Assembly (NCBI GenBank): GCA_963642885.1
Contig: CAVIJI010000025.1
Location: 1-30,741, forward strand
DNA from: UMGS1696 sp963642885
GTDB taxonomy: Bacteria > Bacillota > Clostridia > Oscillospirales > CAG-272
DNA: 30,741 bases
Direction: 5' to 3'
Shown here: positions 6,919 to 15,310 of the stretch, piece by piece
Layout: every line of letters begins with the position of its first letter
How positions within the stretch are numbered: the stretch's first letter is position 1
Translations under genes and position numbers: made by a program
The notes under the pieces: generated by a model
What the model saw: only the letters and a program-made list of their open reading frames with translations
The model's database searches: none
Told to the model about the DNA's origin: nothing

Positions 6919-7476
6919 TTAAGCTCTTTCAAGATACTCGGATGTACGTGTGTCAATTCTGATCTTATCGCCTGTATTGATAAACAGCGGTACTCTGATA
7001 GTAGCGCCTGTTTCAACCGTAGCTGTCTTGGATGCGCCTGTAGCCGTATCACCTCTTACACCGGGCTCACAGTCGGTTATCTCGAGTTCAACGAACATCG
7101 GAGGTTCAACTGCGAAGGGCTTATCCTGATATGAGTGAATCTTACAAATCATTTCTTCCTTTACGAACTTGAAGTTCTCGCCGATAAGATCCTTGCCGAT
7201 CGGAACCTGTTCGTATGAATCGAGATCCATGAAGTAATAAAGATCGCCGTCATTGTAAAGATACTGCATATCCTTACGTTCGATTCTTGCGTCATTATAC
7301 TTATCTGTGGGAGAGAATGTTTTTTCAACAACCGCACCTGTTATAACGTTTCTGAGCTTTGTACGAACAAAAGCAGCGCCCTTACCGGGTTTTACATGCT
7401 GGAACTCAATAACCTGCATGACCTGTCCGTCCATATCAAATGTAATACCGTTTTTGAAATCGCCTGCTACAACCAT
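6919..7476 (-). CDS. efp: Elongation factor P
   Basis: This 185-aa translation factor binds between the ribosomal P and E sites and rescues ribosomes stalled at proline runs. The N-terminus M-V-V-A-G-D-F-K-N-G and the loop P-G-K-G with Lys32 at the tip match the family. The three beta-barrel domains and the C-terminal G-D-K-I-R-I-D-T-R-T motif are present. The start at 7476 is fixed by homology. The strong Shine-Dalgarno lies 33 nt upstream behind a hairpin, described separately. No modification enzymes are encoded nearby. It is the first gene of a two-gene operon with the zinc-ribbon protein. Confidence 0.97.
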   Translation of the reverse strand: MVVAGDFKNGITFDMDGQVMQVIEFQHVKPGKGAAFVRTKLRNVITGAVVEKTFSPTDKYNDARIERKDMQYLYNDGDLYYFMDLDSYEQVPIGKDLIGENFKFVKEEMICKIHSYQDKPFAVEPPMFVELEITDCEPGVRGDTATGASKTATVETGATIRVPLFINTGDKIRIDTRTSEYLERA

Positions 7477-7515
7477 AGTAGTTATTATCCCCTGCGGAAC
7501 GGGGATAAACTCCTT
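7477..7515 (-). promoter_or_regulatory. efp ribosome-binding region: Shine-Dalgarno split from the start by a hairpin
   Basis: AAGGAG occupies 7510-7515. Between it and the ATG (7474-7476) lies a perfect 8-bp stem, TTATCCCC (7501-7508) with GGGGATAA (7485-7492), around an 8-nt loop. Linear spacing is 33 nt. With the hairpin folded out it becomes 9 nt, the normal distance. A weaker G-rich stretch inside the stem could act as an alternative site if the hairpin is open. The structure is visible, its use is inferred. Confidence 0.7.
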
Positions 7516-7550
7516 TCAACTTATAAATGATTAAAATTACAATACACTAT

Positions 7551-7579
7551 ATTTTACTATATTTTCTCGCCTATTTCAA
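7551..7579 (-). promoter_or_regulatory. Promoter of efp
   Basis: TTGAAA (7574-7579) and TAAAAT (7551-7556) are spaced 17 nt. There is no TGN extension here. The leader before the Shine-Dalgarno is about 30 nt. Confidence 0.7.
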
Positions 7580-7617
7580 GTAGGAAAGCTTATTTTTTTA
7601 TCGGTTTTACAAAATAT

Positions 7618-10251
7618 TTATTTTTGATGTCTTCTGATGAGCTTTACTATCTCAACTACCGGAATTACACAGAAACCGAGGATGATTGCTGTTGCATATT
7701 CGCGAATTCCGACCGAGGTAAAGTCGAATGCTCCTGCCAATACGGGAATTTCGCATACTGCGGTTGTCAGAATAAGGCTTGCGAGAGCCGCGATATTAAG
7801 TGTTTTGTTCATACCCTTTATCGCAAGCAGACTCTTTTCTCTGGAGCGCATATTAAAGCTGTGGAATATTTCGGCCATCGACAGCGTAAGGAAGGCCATT
7901 GTTGTGCCGTGAGCCGATGAACCGAAGCCGAATGAACCGAGCTCAAACATATGACCGAAGCCGTAGCTTACGATTACAAGTGCGGCAATCAATGCTCCCT
8001 GGTATGCGACATCAAATCCGAGACCGCCGGCAAAAACACCTTCGGACGCGCTTCTGGGCTTGCGTTTCATAATATCGGACTCGGCTTTTTCCATTCCGAG
8101 AGCGAGAGCGGGAAATGTGTCGGTAATCAGGTTGATCCAAAGAAGATGTACGGGTTCGAGAATATTGAATCCGATGAGTGTGGCGATAAAAATCGTAATA
8201 ACCTCACTCATGTTCGAACCGAGCAGGAACTGTATTGCCTTTCTTATATTGTCGTATATTCTTCTGCCCTCTTCAACCGCCGATACAATCGTGGCGAAGT
8301 TATCATCGGCCAAAACCATATCGGCAACGTTTTTCGTAACATCCGTACCTGTGATGCCCATTCCGATGCCTATATCCGCGGATTTAATCGAAGGAGCGTC
8401 GTTGACACCGTCGCCTGTCATTGCCGTAACATATCCCGCGCTTCTCCACTGATTTACAATGCGCGTTTTATGTTCGGGCTGTACACGTGCGTAAACCGAA
8501 ATATTCTTAAATTCTTTTCCGAATGTTTCGTCGTCCATCTTGGAAAGCTCTGCGCCTGTTATCGCATATTGTCCTTCCTCGATGATACCGAGCTCTCTCG
8601 CTATGGCAACCGCCGTATCCTTATGGTCGCCCGTTATCATAATAGGACGTATTCCCGCACTTCTGCATTCGTTTATCGCATCTTTAACCTCGGGTCGTAC
8701 GGGGTCTATCATTCCGACAAGTCCGAGAAAGCACAAATCCGCTTCCATCTTATCGGGCTCATAGCTTTCGGGAGCAGACGAATATATTCTTCTGCCCGCC
8801 GCAAGAACTCTGAGAGCACGGTCTGCAAGCTTCTTGTTTTCGGCGAACAGTGTTTGTCTCAGCTCATCGGTCATTTCGACCTCTTTACCGTCAATAAGCG
8901 CGGATGTGCATTTGCCGATAACAACATCGGGAGCACCTGTAGTATATTGAATATATTTTGTGCCGCCGTCCGAATGAACGGTAGTCATAAGCTTACGCAT
9001 CGAGTCAAACGGAATTTCTCCCACTCTCGGATATTCTTCTTCGAGCTTGTATTTCGGAAGACCGATTTTCGCGGCATAATCCACAACAGCGGTCTGCGTA
9101 GGGTCACCCGTCGATACAGTCTGCCCCACCGCAAGCTTGGCATCCGTACAAAGTGCAAACGATCGTGCAACCTCATCGGTATCGCTTCCGTATGACTGAA
9201 CAACGGTCATTTTATTTTGAGTGAGCGTACCGGTTTTATCGGAGCAAATAACCTGGGCGCATCCTAAGGTTTCGACAGCGGTAAGATGACGGATTATCGC
9301 TTTTCTCTTTGACATAAGCGTTACGCCTATGGAAAGTACTACGGTAACAACCGCGGCAAGGCCTTCGGGTATTGCCGCAACCGCAAGAGAAACGGCTACC
9401 ATGAACGTGTCGAGAATAGTATCGGCATTGACACCCGTCTTAATAAGCTGTACACCGAAAATAACAACACATATTCCGAGCACAAGCCATGTGAGAATTT
9501 TCGACAGCTGATTCAGCTTTTTCTGTAAAGGTGTGTCGCCGTCCTCCGCTTTGGTAAGTGCATCGGCGATTTTACCCATTTCGGTGTTCATTCCCGTTGC
9601 GGTAACAACGAGAGTTCCGCGTCCGTACGCAACCGAGCTGCCCATATATACCATATTCTTGCGGTCGCCCAGAGGAATATCGTCCTCACCGTTTTTTAAG
9701 TTAAGTGCATTTATGAGTTTATTAACGGGAACGCTTTCACCCGTAAGTGCGGATTCCTCGATTTTCAGGCTTGCGCAATCGATAAGTCTTCCGTCGGCGG
9801 GAACCGAATCTCCCGCATCAAGGAAAACTATATCACCGGGAACAATATCCTCGCTCTTTATGACAACCGTTTCGCCGTCACGCAAAACCTTCGAGGTCGC
9901 CGCCGACATCTCCTGCAGAGCTTCGATTGCGTTCTCGGCTTTACTTTCCTGATAAACACCTAAAACGGCATTTATCAAAACAACCGCCAATATTATGATT
10001 ACATCCGCAAAGCTTTCGCCTTCGACAAGGGCAAGTATGCCGGAAACAACAGCGGCACAGATTAAAATAATCGTCATCGGGTCTCCGAGCTGCGACAGAA
10101 AACGAACAATAAGCGGCACCTTTTTGGCCGTTTTCAGCTTATTTTTGCCGTATTGCTCCGTTCTTTTCTCGGCTTCGGCCGAGGTCAATCCCGCCTCGGA
10201 AGAGTTTTCCGATTTCAGGACTTCACCGATATCGGTAAGATATTCCTTCAT
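7618..10251 (-). CDS. P-type calcium-transporting ATPase (P2 class)
   Basis: This 877-aa membrane pump is full length. In order it shows the N-terminal cation ATPase domain, the actuator motif T-G-E-S (170-173), membrane helix 4 with V-A-A-I-P-E-G-L (291-298), the phosphorylated Asp338 in D-K-T-G-T, the hinge motif T-G-D-G-V-N-D-A-P, and helix 6 with N-L-I-T-D-T-F-P-A-L. The P-E-G-L and N-x-x-x-D ligands place it with SERCA/PMCA-like Ca2+ pumps that export calcium from the cytosol. Mn2+ is a possible alternative substrate. It is monocistronic with a very strong promoter, with no obvious regulator nearby. No clear terminator is visible in 7560-7617. Confidence 0.93.
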   Translation of the reverse strand: MKEYLTDIGEVLKSENSSEAGLTSAEAEKRTEQYGKNKLKTAKKVPLIVRFLSQLGDPMTIILICAAVVSGILALVEGESFADVIIILAVVLINAVLGVYQESKAENAIEALQEMSAATSKVLRDGETVVIKSEDIVPGDIVFLDAGDSVPADGRLIDCASLKIEESALTGESVPVNKLINALNLKNGEDDIPLGDRKNMVYMGSSVAYGRGTLVVTATGMNTEMGKIADALTKAEDGDTPLQKKLNQLSKILTWLVLGICVVIFGVQLIKTGVNADTILDTFMVAVSLAVAAIPEGLAAVVTVVLSIGVTLMSKRKAIIRHLTAVETLGCAQVICSDKTGTLTQNKMTVVQSYGSDTDEVARSFALCTDAKLAVGQTVSTGDPTQTAVVDYAAKIGLPKYKLEEEYPRVGEIPFDSMRKLMTTVHSDGGTKYIQYTTGAPDVVIGKCTSALIDGKEVEMTDELRQTLFAENKKLADRALRVLAAGRRIYSSAPESYEPDKMEADLCFLGLVGMIDPVRPEVKDAINECRSAGIRPIMITGDHKDTAVAIARELGIIEEGQYAITGAELSKMDDETFGKEFKNISVYARVQPEHKTRIVNQWRSAGYVTAMTGDGVNDAPSIKSADIGIGMGITGTDVTKNVADMVLADDNFATIVSAVEEGRRIYDNIRKAIQFLLGSNMSEVITIFIATLIGFNILEPVHLLWINLITDTFPALALGMEKAESDIMKRKPRSASEGVFAGGLGFDVAYQGALIAALVIVSYGFGHMFELGSFGFGSSAHGTTMAFLTLSMAEIFHSFNMRSREKSLLAIKGMNKTLNIAALASLILTTAVCEIPVLAGAFDFTSVGIREYATAIILGFCVIPVVEIVKLIRRHQK

Positions 10252-10302
10252 TACTACCTTATTCCTTCTGTATTTTTCAACAATTATTATGTTGTAGACA
10301 TG

Positions 10303-10331
10303 AGTATATCATTTTAGATTTGAATTGTCAA
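10303..10331 (-). promoter_or_regulatory. Promoter of the Ca2+ ATPase gene
   Basis: TTGACA (10326-10331) and TATACT (10303-10308) are spaced 17 nt with TGA before the -10. It lies in the 124-bp gap after the MFS gene. Confidence 0.88.
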
Positions 10332-10375
10332 CTGCTTTTCGAGATGAATACGCAACTTTAATCGACGTTTAATCT

Positions 10376-11563
10376 TTACTTAATCCTTTTACATTTACGT
10401 TTGTAGATTACGGTAAAGACAACGATAAGAGTCGGGAAAATAATACCCGTAAGGAAGCCTGCCTTCAGATTGTCCCCAAAAGCTCCCGAAATGAGTCCCA
10501 CAAGCGTAGGTCCTCCCGAGCAGCCCAAGTCACCCGCCAAAGCCAGATAGGCGAACATTGCGGTTCCGCCCTTCGGAAATCCCGATGACGCTATACTGAA
10601 AACACCCGGCCAGAAAATTCCGACGGACAAACCGCACAGTGCACATCCGACAAGAGACATAATGGGAGAGGGAGAAAGCGACGCTATAAGATAAGCCGCA
10701 ATGCAAAGGATACCGCTGCCGGTAATGAAGCTCAACAAATTAATTTTTTCCGACATTTTTGCGTAAAATACTCTGGATGTACCCATAAGTATGGAGAACA
10801 TACACGGCCCCGCAAGGTCACCGACAGTCTTCGATACACCGAGTCCGAGCTCGGCGAATGTTGACGCCCACTGACTCATCGCCTGTTCGCTTGCTCCCGA
10901 TGCAACCATAAGAACAACGAATATCCAGAATAGGCCGCTTTTGAACAGCGCACCCGCTTTCATACTCTCCCCTTCATCGGTAAGAGATGCTATGGGAACC
11001 TGCGTGAAAAAGAAAGTATTCAAAAGAGGAAATACGGCCCAAAGCAAAGCGAGTATTCTCCAGTTTTCCTTGCCCGCAAGCGACAGAAACAATGTAGATA
11101 AAAGTATTACCGCCACTGTGCCCCAGCAGTAAAAAGAATGAAGCAGGCTCATGACCGATGCCTTATTGTCGGTCGGACATGCCTCGACAATGGGGCTTAT
11201 AAGCACCTCGATAAGTCCGCCTCCTATAGCATACAGTACAACCGAAACAAGAAGTCCTGCGTACGGCGGCATAATATACGGCAGAACGGCGAGAGAACAT
11301 AAACCGGCAACTGAAAAAATATGCGCGGCAACTATGCTCGTTCTGTAGCCTATCTTATCGACAAAGGATGCCGAAAAGCAGTCAATGCACAGCTGTATTA
11401 AGAAATTAACGGTAATCAGCAATGTGATTTTCGAAAGCGGTAAATCGAATGCGTCTCTGAATATCACAAAAAGCAGCGGAGCTAAATTGTTTACTATCGC
11501 CTGTGTTATATACCCTGCATAACACGCCAGTATTGTATGCTTGTAACCGAATTTATTTTTCAT
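10376..11563 (-). CDS. MFS transporter
   Basis: This 395-aa protein has about twelve hydrophobic helices in two bundles and a basic C-terminus (K-R-K-C-K-R-I-K). The helix 2-3 loop has D-K-I-G-Y-R, the MFS-type signature. A central hydrophilic loop (around residue 200) separates the bundles. The substrate cannot be read from the sequence. Similar clostridial carriers are sugar- or drug-type members. The ATG follows GAGGT. The gene starts 21 nt after an ABC ATPase gene, so the pair is almost certainly one transcript. No permease for that ATPase is present, which makes the pairing odd. Confidence 0.85.
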   Translation of the reverse strand: MKNKFGYKHTILACYAGYITQAIVNNLAPLLFVIFRDAFDLPLSKITLLITVNFLIQLCIDCFSASFVDKIGYRTSIVAAHIFSVAGLCSLAVLPYIMPPYAGLLVSVVLYAIGGGLIEVLISPIVEACPTDNKASVMSLLHSFYCWGTVAVILLSTLFLSLAGKENWRILALLWAVFPLLNTFFFTQVPIASLTDEGESMKAGALFKSGLFWIFVVLMVASGASEQAMSQWASTFAELGLGVSKTVGDLAGPCMFSILMGTSRVFYAKMSEKINLLSFITGSGILCIAAYLIASLSPSPIMSLVGCALCGLSVGIFWPGVFSIASSGFPKGGTAMFAYLALAGDLGCSGGPTLVGLISGAFGDNLKAGFLTGIIFPTLIVVFTVIYKRKCKRIK

Positions 11564-11584
11564 GGCAATACCTCAAAAAATTAT

Positions 11585-12301
11585 TCAGATTATTCTTCCG
11601 GCAAAATAAAATTGTCCCGGGATCGACTTAATATAATTTTCGACATTTCCGCAGTACAGCTGCGTATCCGACAAATGAAGCACAGTTCCATCCAATGCCT
11701 CATGGTCTATTATCAATACCGTGGTTTTTTCGACTCTGTGTATCTTATCTATTTCCGCAAACATTTCGTCTTTAGACGGTGCGTCCAGCCCTCTCATCGG
11801 TTCATCGAGTATGAGAAGTCTCTTTTTACCGCACATGGCTCTCGCCAAAAGCACTCTTTGCTTCTGACCGCCCGACAAATCCGCATATCGCTTCTTGGCA
11901 AGATGTGTTATGCCGAGCCTTTCCATAGCCTCGTCGGCAAGATTTTTTTCTTTTTTTGTCACGAAAAAGCTTCTCATTGAACCGAGACACCCGGACAAAA
12001 CAACATCTCTCACTGAAAGCGTCCCGTGTATCTCATCGCTTTGAGGTACATATCCGATGTCTTCTCTTTTCAGTGAATTTAAATATTCGACCTTACCCGA
12101 GACAGGCTGTACAAGCCCCATCAGTGTCAGCGCAAAGCACGTTTTGCCGATTCCGCTGTGACCTACGACACACATGTACTCACCCTCGGAAAGCGTAAAG
12201 TTAATTTCGGAACACAGTGCCGCACCGTCATAACCCACAGTCAGGTCTCGGCACGCGATTATATAATTATCCTTCATTTCATTATCCCGATTTTCAAACA
12301 T
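11585..12301 (-). CDS. ABC transporter ATP-binding protein without a permease (metal-importer-like)
   Basis: This 238-aa ATPase has all motifs: Walker A G-H-S-G-I-G-K-T (47-54), Q-loop Y-V-P-Q (84-87), signature L-S-G-G-Q (142-146), Walker B R-L-L-I-L-D-E-P (161-168), D-loop G-L-D-A and H-loop His200. The I-G-Y-V-P-Q form is frequent in zinc/manganese importers of the ZnuC/MntB type. No membrane or binding protein gene lies nearby, and the next gene on the transcript is an MFS carrier. The start is uncertain. The ATG at 12301 has no Shine-Dalgarno, and a second in-frame ATG at 12277, just before the conserved fold, is equally possible. Confidence 0.85.
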   Translation of the reverse strand: MFENRDNEMKDNYIIACRDLTVGYDGAALCSEINFTLSEGEYMCVVGHSGIGKTCFALTLMGLVQPVSGKVEYLNSLKREDIGYVPQSDEIHGTLSVRDVVLSGCLGSMRSFFVTKKEKNLADEAMERLGITHLAKKRYADLSGGQKQRVLLARAMCGKKRLLILDEPMRGLDAPSKDEMFAEIDKIHRVEKTTVLIIDHEALDGTVLHLSDTQLYCGNVENYIKSIPGQFYFAGRII

Positions 12302-12339
12302 ATCAATATTATATTATGGTTACGGTAATTACAGGTAGT

Positions 12340-12368
12340 ATTGTATAGGATTGGTTGTGAAATATCAA
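12340..12368 (-). promoter_or_regulatory. Probable promoter of the ABC ATPase-MFS pair
   Basis: TTGATA (12363-12368) and TACAAT (12340-12345) are spaced 17 nt. The surrounding 12302-12426 is very AT-rich, so chance matches are more likely here. Confidence 0.55.
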
Positions 12369-12426
12369 TCAATAATATAAACAAACCTTCGATATAAATA
12401 CCGAATGAAAATATAGAAAATATGAA

Positions 12427-12455
12427 TTGACATTATTTTCTTTTTATGCTATTCT
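12427..12455 (+). promoter_or_regulatory. Promoter of the YitT-family gene
   Basis: TTGACA (12427-12432) and TATTCT (12450-12455) are spaced 17 nt with TGC before the -10. It is divergent from the ABC ATPase promoter. Confidence 0.75.
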
Positions 12456-12508
12456 TTTATAGCTCAATTAAAGATTTTTTTTAGAACAGATAAGGATTCG
12501 ATTAAACA

Positions 12509-13369
12509 ATGAATAAGAAAAATGTCGCTATCAAACCTCTGTATGAATACGGAATTTTGACTTTCGCATCGTTTCTTATGGGATTCGGCATCTATTTTTT
12601 CCGCTTTCCCAATAACTTTTCCTTCGGCGGTGTCACGGGTATGGCAGTCATACTCGCAAGATTCATTCCCCTCTCTGCTTCGACTATAACGTTTATTCTG
12701 AACATACTTTTGCTGATTCTCGGTATAATAGTTCTCGGAAAATCATTCGGCATGAAAACGGCATATACCACCGTAATGCTTTCGATATCGATGTCGCTGT
12801 TTGAGTTTCTTTTTCCGTTGAGTGCTCCGCTCACGGATGAGCCTATTATCGAATGCTGCTACGCCGTAATTCTCCCCGCTCTCGCTTCCGCGATAATCTT
12901 CAACATGGATGCGTCAAGCGGCGGTACGGATATTATTGCGATGATTTTAAACAAATACGCCCCGATAAATATCGGAACGGCCCTGCTTCTCGCCGATTTT
13001 CTCGTCGCCGTCTCCGCGTTTTCATTCAGTATTAAGACAGGTTTGTTCTCCGTTCTCGGTTGGTTTGCGAAAAGCCTTGTAATCGACGGTGTTATCGAAA
13101 GCATTAACAAATGCAAGGTTTTCACTATTGTCTGCGGTAATCCCGATAAAATCACCGAATACATTATGAAGGAGCTTGACAGAAGCGCGACCATCAGCGA
13201 AGCTGTCGGTGCGTATACTCATGACAAAAGATACGTCATCACATCGATTGTCGGCCGTTCGCAAGCAGTACGCCTGCGTAACTTCATACGCCGTACCGAA
13301 CCGGATTCATTCATAACCATATCAAACTCAAGCGAAATCATCGGAAACGGCTTCCGTTCCCATATATAA
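12509..13369 (+). CDS. YitT-family membrane protein (DUF161 + DUF2179)
   Basis: This 286-aa protein has five to six membrane helices in its first 200 residues, including the repeat motif F-S-F-G-G-V-T-G and D-A-S-S-G-G-T-D-I-I-A. A soluble DUF2179 domain (about 205-280) follows, with G-A-Y-T-H-D-K-R-Y-V-I and I-S-N-S-S-E-I-I-G-N-G-F. This is the standard YitT layout. The biochemical role of the family is not established; the soluble domain resembles small-ligand sensor folds. It is monocistronic, between its own promoter and terminator. Confidence 0.9.
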   Translation: MNKKNVAIKPLYEYGILTFASFLMGFGIYFFRFPNNFSFGGVTGMAVILARFIPLSASTITFILNILLLILGIIVLGKSFGMKTAYTTVMLSISMSLFEFLFPLSAPLTDEPIIECCYAVILPALASAIIFNMDASSGGTDIIAMILNKYAPINIGTALLLADFLVAVSAFSFSIKTGLFSVLGWFAKSLVIDGVIESINKCKVFTIVCGNPDKITEYIMKELDRSATISEAVGAYTHDKRYVITSIVGRSQAVRLRNFIRRTEPDSFITISNSSEIIGNGFRSHI

Positions 13370-13401
13370 CAAGCGGAATAATACCATTCAATCACCATCA
13401 A

Positions 13402-13440
13402 AAAACTGCGTTCGATTCGTATCAAACGCAGTTTTCTTTA
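13402..13440. terminator. Bidirectional terminator between the YitT and aminopeptidase genes
   Basis: An 11-bp stem (AAAACTGCGTT / AACGCAGTTTT) with an inner GAT/ATC pair has T-rich sequence downstream on both strands. It lies between converging stops at 13369 and 13548. I see nothing else in 13441-13547. Confidence 0.85.
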
Positions 13441-13547
13441 TCCGATAATTGATTTAAGGATACTCTGAATAAGTCGGATTTTTGCGATAAAAGACTGAAA
13501 TATAGGGGTTTTATTGCAAAAACAGCCTTAAATCAGAAGCTCCTTAA

Positions 13548-14774
13548 TTAAAATGCCCAGTTTCCGTCACGGAAGAGAGGTACTACGGTTCCGTCTGCTT
13601 TTACGGCATCAATAGAAAGGTCGGGAACACCGATCATAAAATCGACATGAATCATTGAATCGTTAATACCGAGAGCACGGCACTCTTCGAGCGTTTTTTC
13701 CTCGTATCCGCGGATGCAGTTTTCAAAGCCCGCACCGAGAGCTATATGGCAGCTTGCGTTTTCATCGAAAAGTGTTTCGAAGAATGTAATTCCCGTGTTC
13801 TGAATAGGTGAATCCTGAGGAATAAGGGCACATTCACCGAGGTAAGCAGCGCTTTCATCCATGGAAATCATCTTACGAAGCAATTCTTCGTTCTTTTCGG
13901 CTTTAACATCAACAACCTTACCGTTTTCGAATTTCATCGAGAAATTCTCGATAAGCTCGCCGCGATACGAAAGAGGTCTTGTTGCAACGACAGTACCTTC
14001 GGCTTTACCGCGCATAGGAGAAGTAAATACTTCTTCGGAAGGAATATTGGGGTTGAATTCAACACCGCCGATTGTATTTTCGGAACCACCGAGGAATAAT
14101 GCTTCGGGAATAAGTCCTACCTTGAAGTCCGTACCGTTTGCGGAGTGATATCTCAACTCGGTTGCTCCGAGAGAGTTAATGTAATCACATCTCTCTTTGA
14201 GGTCGAGGTTGTGCTTGTTCCATGCGTCAATCGGATCGTCACCGTCGGCACGGGATGTGTAAAGGATGCTCTCCCAAAGCTTCTCGACCGCTGTGCTTGC
14301 TCTCAGCTCGGGGAATATCTTCTTCGCCCACTTTTTGCCCGGAACAGCCGCGATGCACCACTGATATTTATTGGACATTTTATCCTGAATCGGCTTCATA
14401 ATAGGATATCTCTTCTGGGATACCTCACTTACCTTCTTCTGGTTGATGCCCTTCAAACCGTCGGGGTCTTCGGATATGATATATATCATAGCGGGAAGTG
14501 TGTCGGCAATATGCTCCATTTTCATCTTTTCCCATTCTTCTACCTTAGCAAGAGCAGCGACTTTCGCGTAACGGTATGTGCTCTTCGCAATGGGCTGATA
14601 TGACCAATCGACGGTAACCTTGCGTGCTCCCGCTTTATAGCATTCATCAACGACCATCTGAATAAACTCAGGCTGCTCGATAGCGGTTTTTATTATGACA
14701 TCCTGTCCTTTTTGTACATTCGCTCCTTTTCTCGCGATAAGGGCAGCATATTTTTGTATTACTGTTTTTTTCAT
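13548..14774 (-). CDS. M29-family metalloaminopeptidase (PepS/AmpS-like)
   Basis: This 408-aa cytosolic enzyme removes N-terminal residues from peptides using two metal ions. The C-terminal half carries the family's metal-ligand segments: N-I-P-S-E-E-V-F-T-S-P (Glu), L-G-E-C-A-L-I (Glu), C-H-I-A-L-G-A-G (His) and H-V-D-F-M-I-G (His, Asp) near the end. The length matches PepS/AmpS. The N-terminal K-K-x-V-I-Q-K-Y-A region is typical. It has its own near-perfect promoter and no co-transcribed partner. Specificity within the family cannot be read by eye. Confidence 0.93.
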   Translation of the reverse strand: MKKTVIQKYAALIARKGANVQKGQDVIIKTAIEQPEFIQMVVDECYKAGARKVTVDWSYQPIAKSTYRYAKVAALAKVEEWEKMKMEHIADTLPAMIYIISEDPDGLKGINQKKVSEVSQKRYPIMKPIQDKMSNKYQWCIAAVPGKKWAKKIFPELRASTAVEKLWESILYTSRADGDDPIDAWNKHNLDLKERCDYINSLGATELRYHSANGTDFKVGLIPEALFLGGSENTIGGVEFNPNIPSEEVFTSPMRGKAEGTVVATRPLSYRGELIENFSMKFENGKVVDVKAEKNEELLRKMISMDESAAYLGECALIPQDSPIQNTGITFFETLFDENASCHIALGAGFENCIRGYEEKTLEECRALGINDSMIHVDFMIGVPDLSIDAVKADGTVVPLFRDGNWAF

Positions 14775-14817
14775 TATCTCACTTTTCCTTTCGGGTTGTT
14801 TATAATCAACGCATATT

Positions 14818-14846
14818 ATTATATTTCACATACATAGTTATGTCAA
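14818..14846 (-). promoter_or_regulatory. Consensus promoter of the aminopeptidase gene
   Basis: TTGACA (14841-14846) and TATAAT (14818-14823) are perfect consensus with a 17-nt spacer. The rest of the 249-bp gap (14847-14955) shows no further structure to me. Confidence 0.92.
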
Positions 14847-14955
14847 GCCGAAACATGTTAAATTTACATGCCGTTCCGCTCGAACAGTATCCGAATTCAT
14901 TCAATATAAAACCGTAAACGATTTATTTGTCACCGATGTTTATTGATTATGCGGA

Positions 14956-14984
14956 TTGATTTTACAGCACGTATATGGTATAAT
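14956..14984 (+). promoter_or_regulatory. Promoter of the ACT-DUF711 operon
   Basis: TTGATT (14956-14961) and TATAAT (14979-14984) are spaced 17 nt with TGG before the -10. It lies 39 nt upstream of the ATG at 15024. Confidence 0.8.
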
Positions 14985-15023
14985 GACATATGTTGTTTAT
15001 AATATACTTATAGAGGTTTTCAC

Positions 15024-15293
15024 ATGAAGGCTGTTGTTACTGTTGTAGGACTTGACAGAGTAGGTATTCTCGCAAAGGTCAGCGCTGTATGTGCGGAGCA
15101 CAACGCAAACGTCATTGATGTTTCCCAGTCGGTTATGCAAAAGCTTTTCACTATGATAATGTTAATCGACATATCCGATATCAATTCGGATTTCTCGGAT
15201 CTTCAAGCCTCATTCAACTCACTCGGCGAGCAGATCGGAATGAAGATACACGTCATGCATGAGGATATTTTCAATTCGATGCATCATATTTGA
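15024..15293 (+). CDS. ACT-domain protein (UPF0237 family)
   Basis: This 89-aa protein is a single ACT domain: K-A-V-V-T-V-V-G-L-D-R-V-G-I-L-A-K-V at the start, then a helix and three more strands. ACT domains usually bind small metabolites such as amino acids and dimerise. In Bacillota this family is routinely encoded directly before a DUF711 protein, as here. The role is probably to sense a ligand or to partner the DUF711 protein, but no function is proven. AGAGG lies upstream of the ATG. Confidence 0.9.
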   Translation: MKAVVTVVGLDRVGILAKVSAVCAEHNANVIDVSQSVMQKLFTMIMLIDISDINSDFSDLQASFNSLGEQIGMKIHVMHEDIFNSMHHI

Positions 15294-15310
15294 GTGAGGT
15301 AAACGATTTT

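Noticed and set aside
7951..9195. 414-codon open frame on the plus strand
   Set aside because: It lies entirely opposite the Ca2+ ATPase gene, shows no domain, and its Ser/Cys/Arg-rich composition is that of a reverse-strand shadow.
12302..12426. ATCAATA-type repeats as an operator for a metal regulator
   Set aside because: The region is extremely AT-rich and I found no clear inverted repeat matching a known Fur or Zur box.
13441..13547. Second terminator or small gene between the YitT terminator and the aminopeptidase stop
   Set aside because: Only weak AT-rich palindromes (CTTAATTAAG) are present, with no ribosome site or stable stem.
15290..15310. TTG start of the DUF711 gene overlapping the ACT gene
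   Set aside because: No Shine-Dalgarno precedes it, whereas GAGGT precedes the ATG at 15311, and the family start agrees with that ATG.
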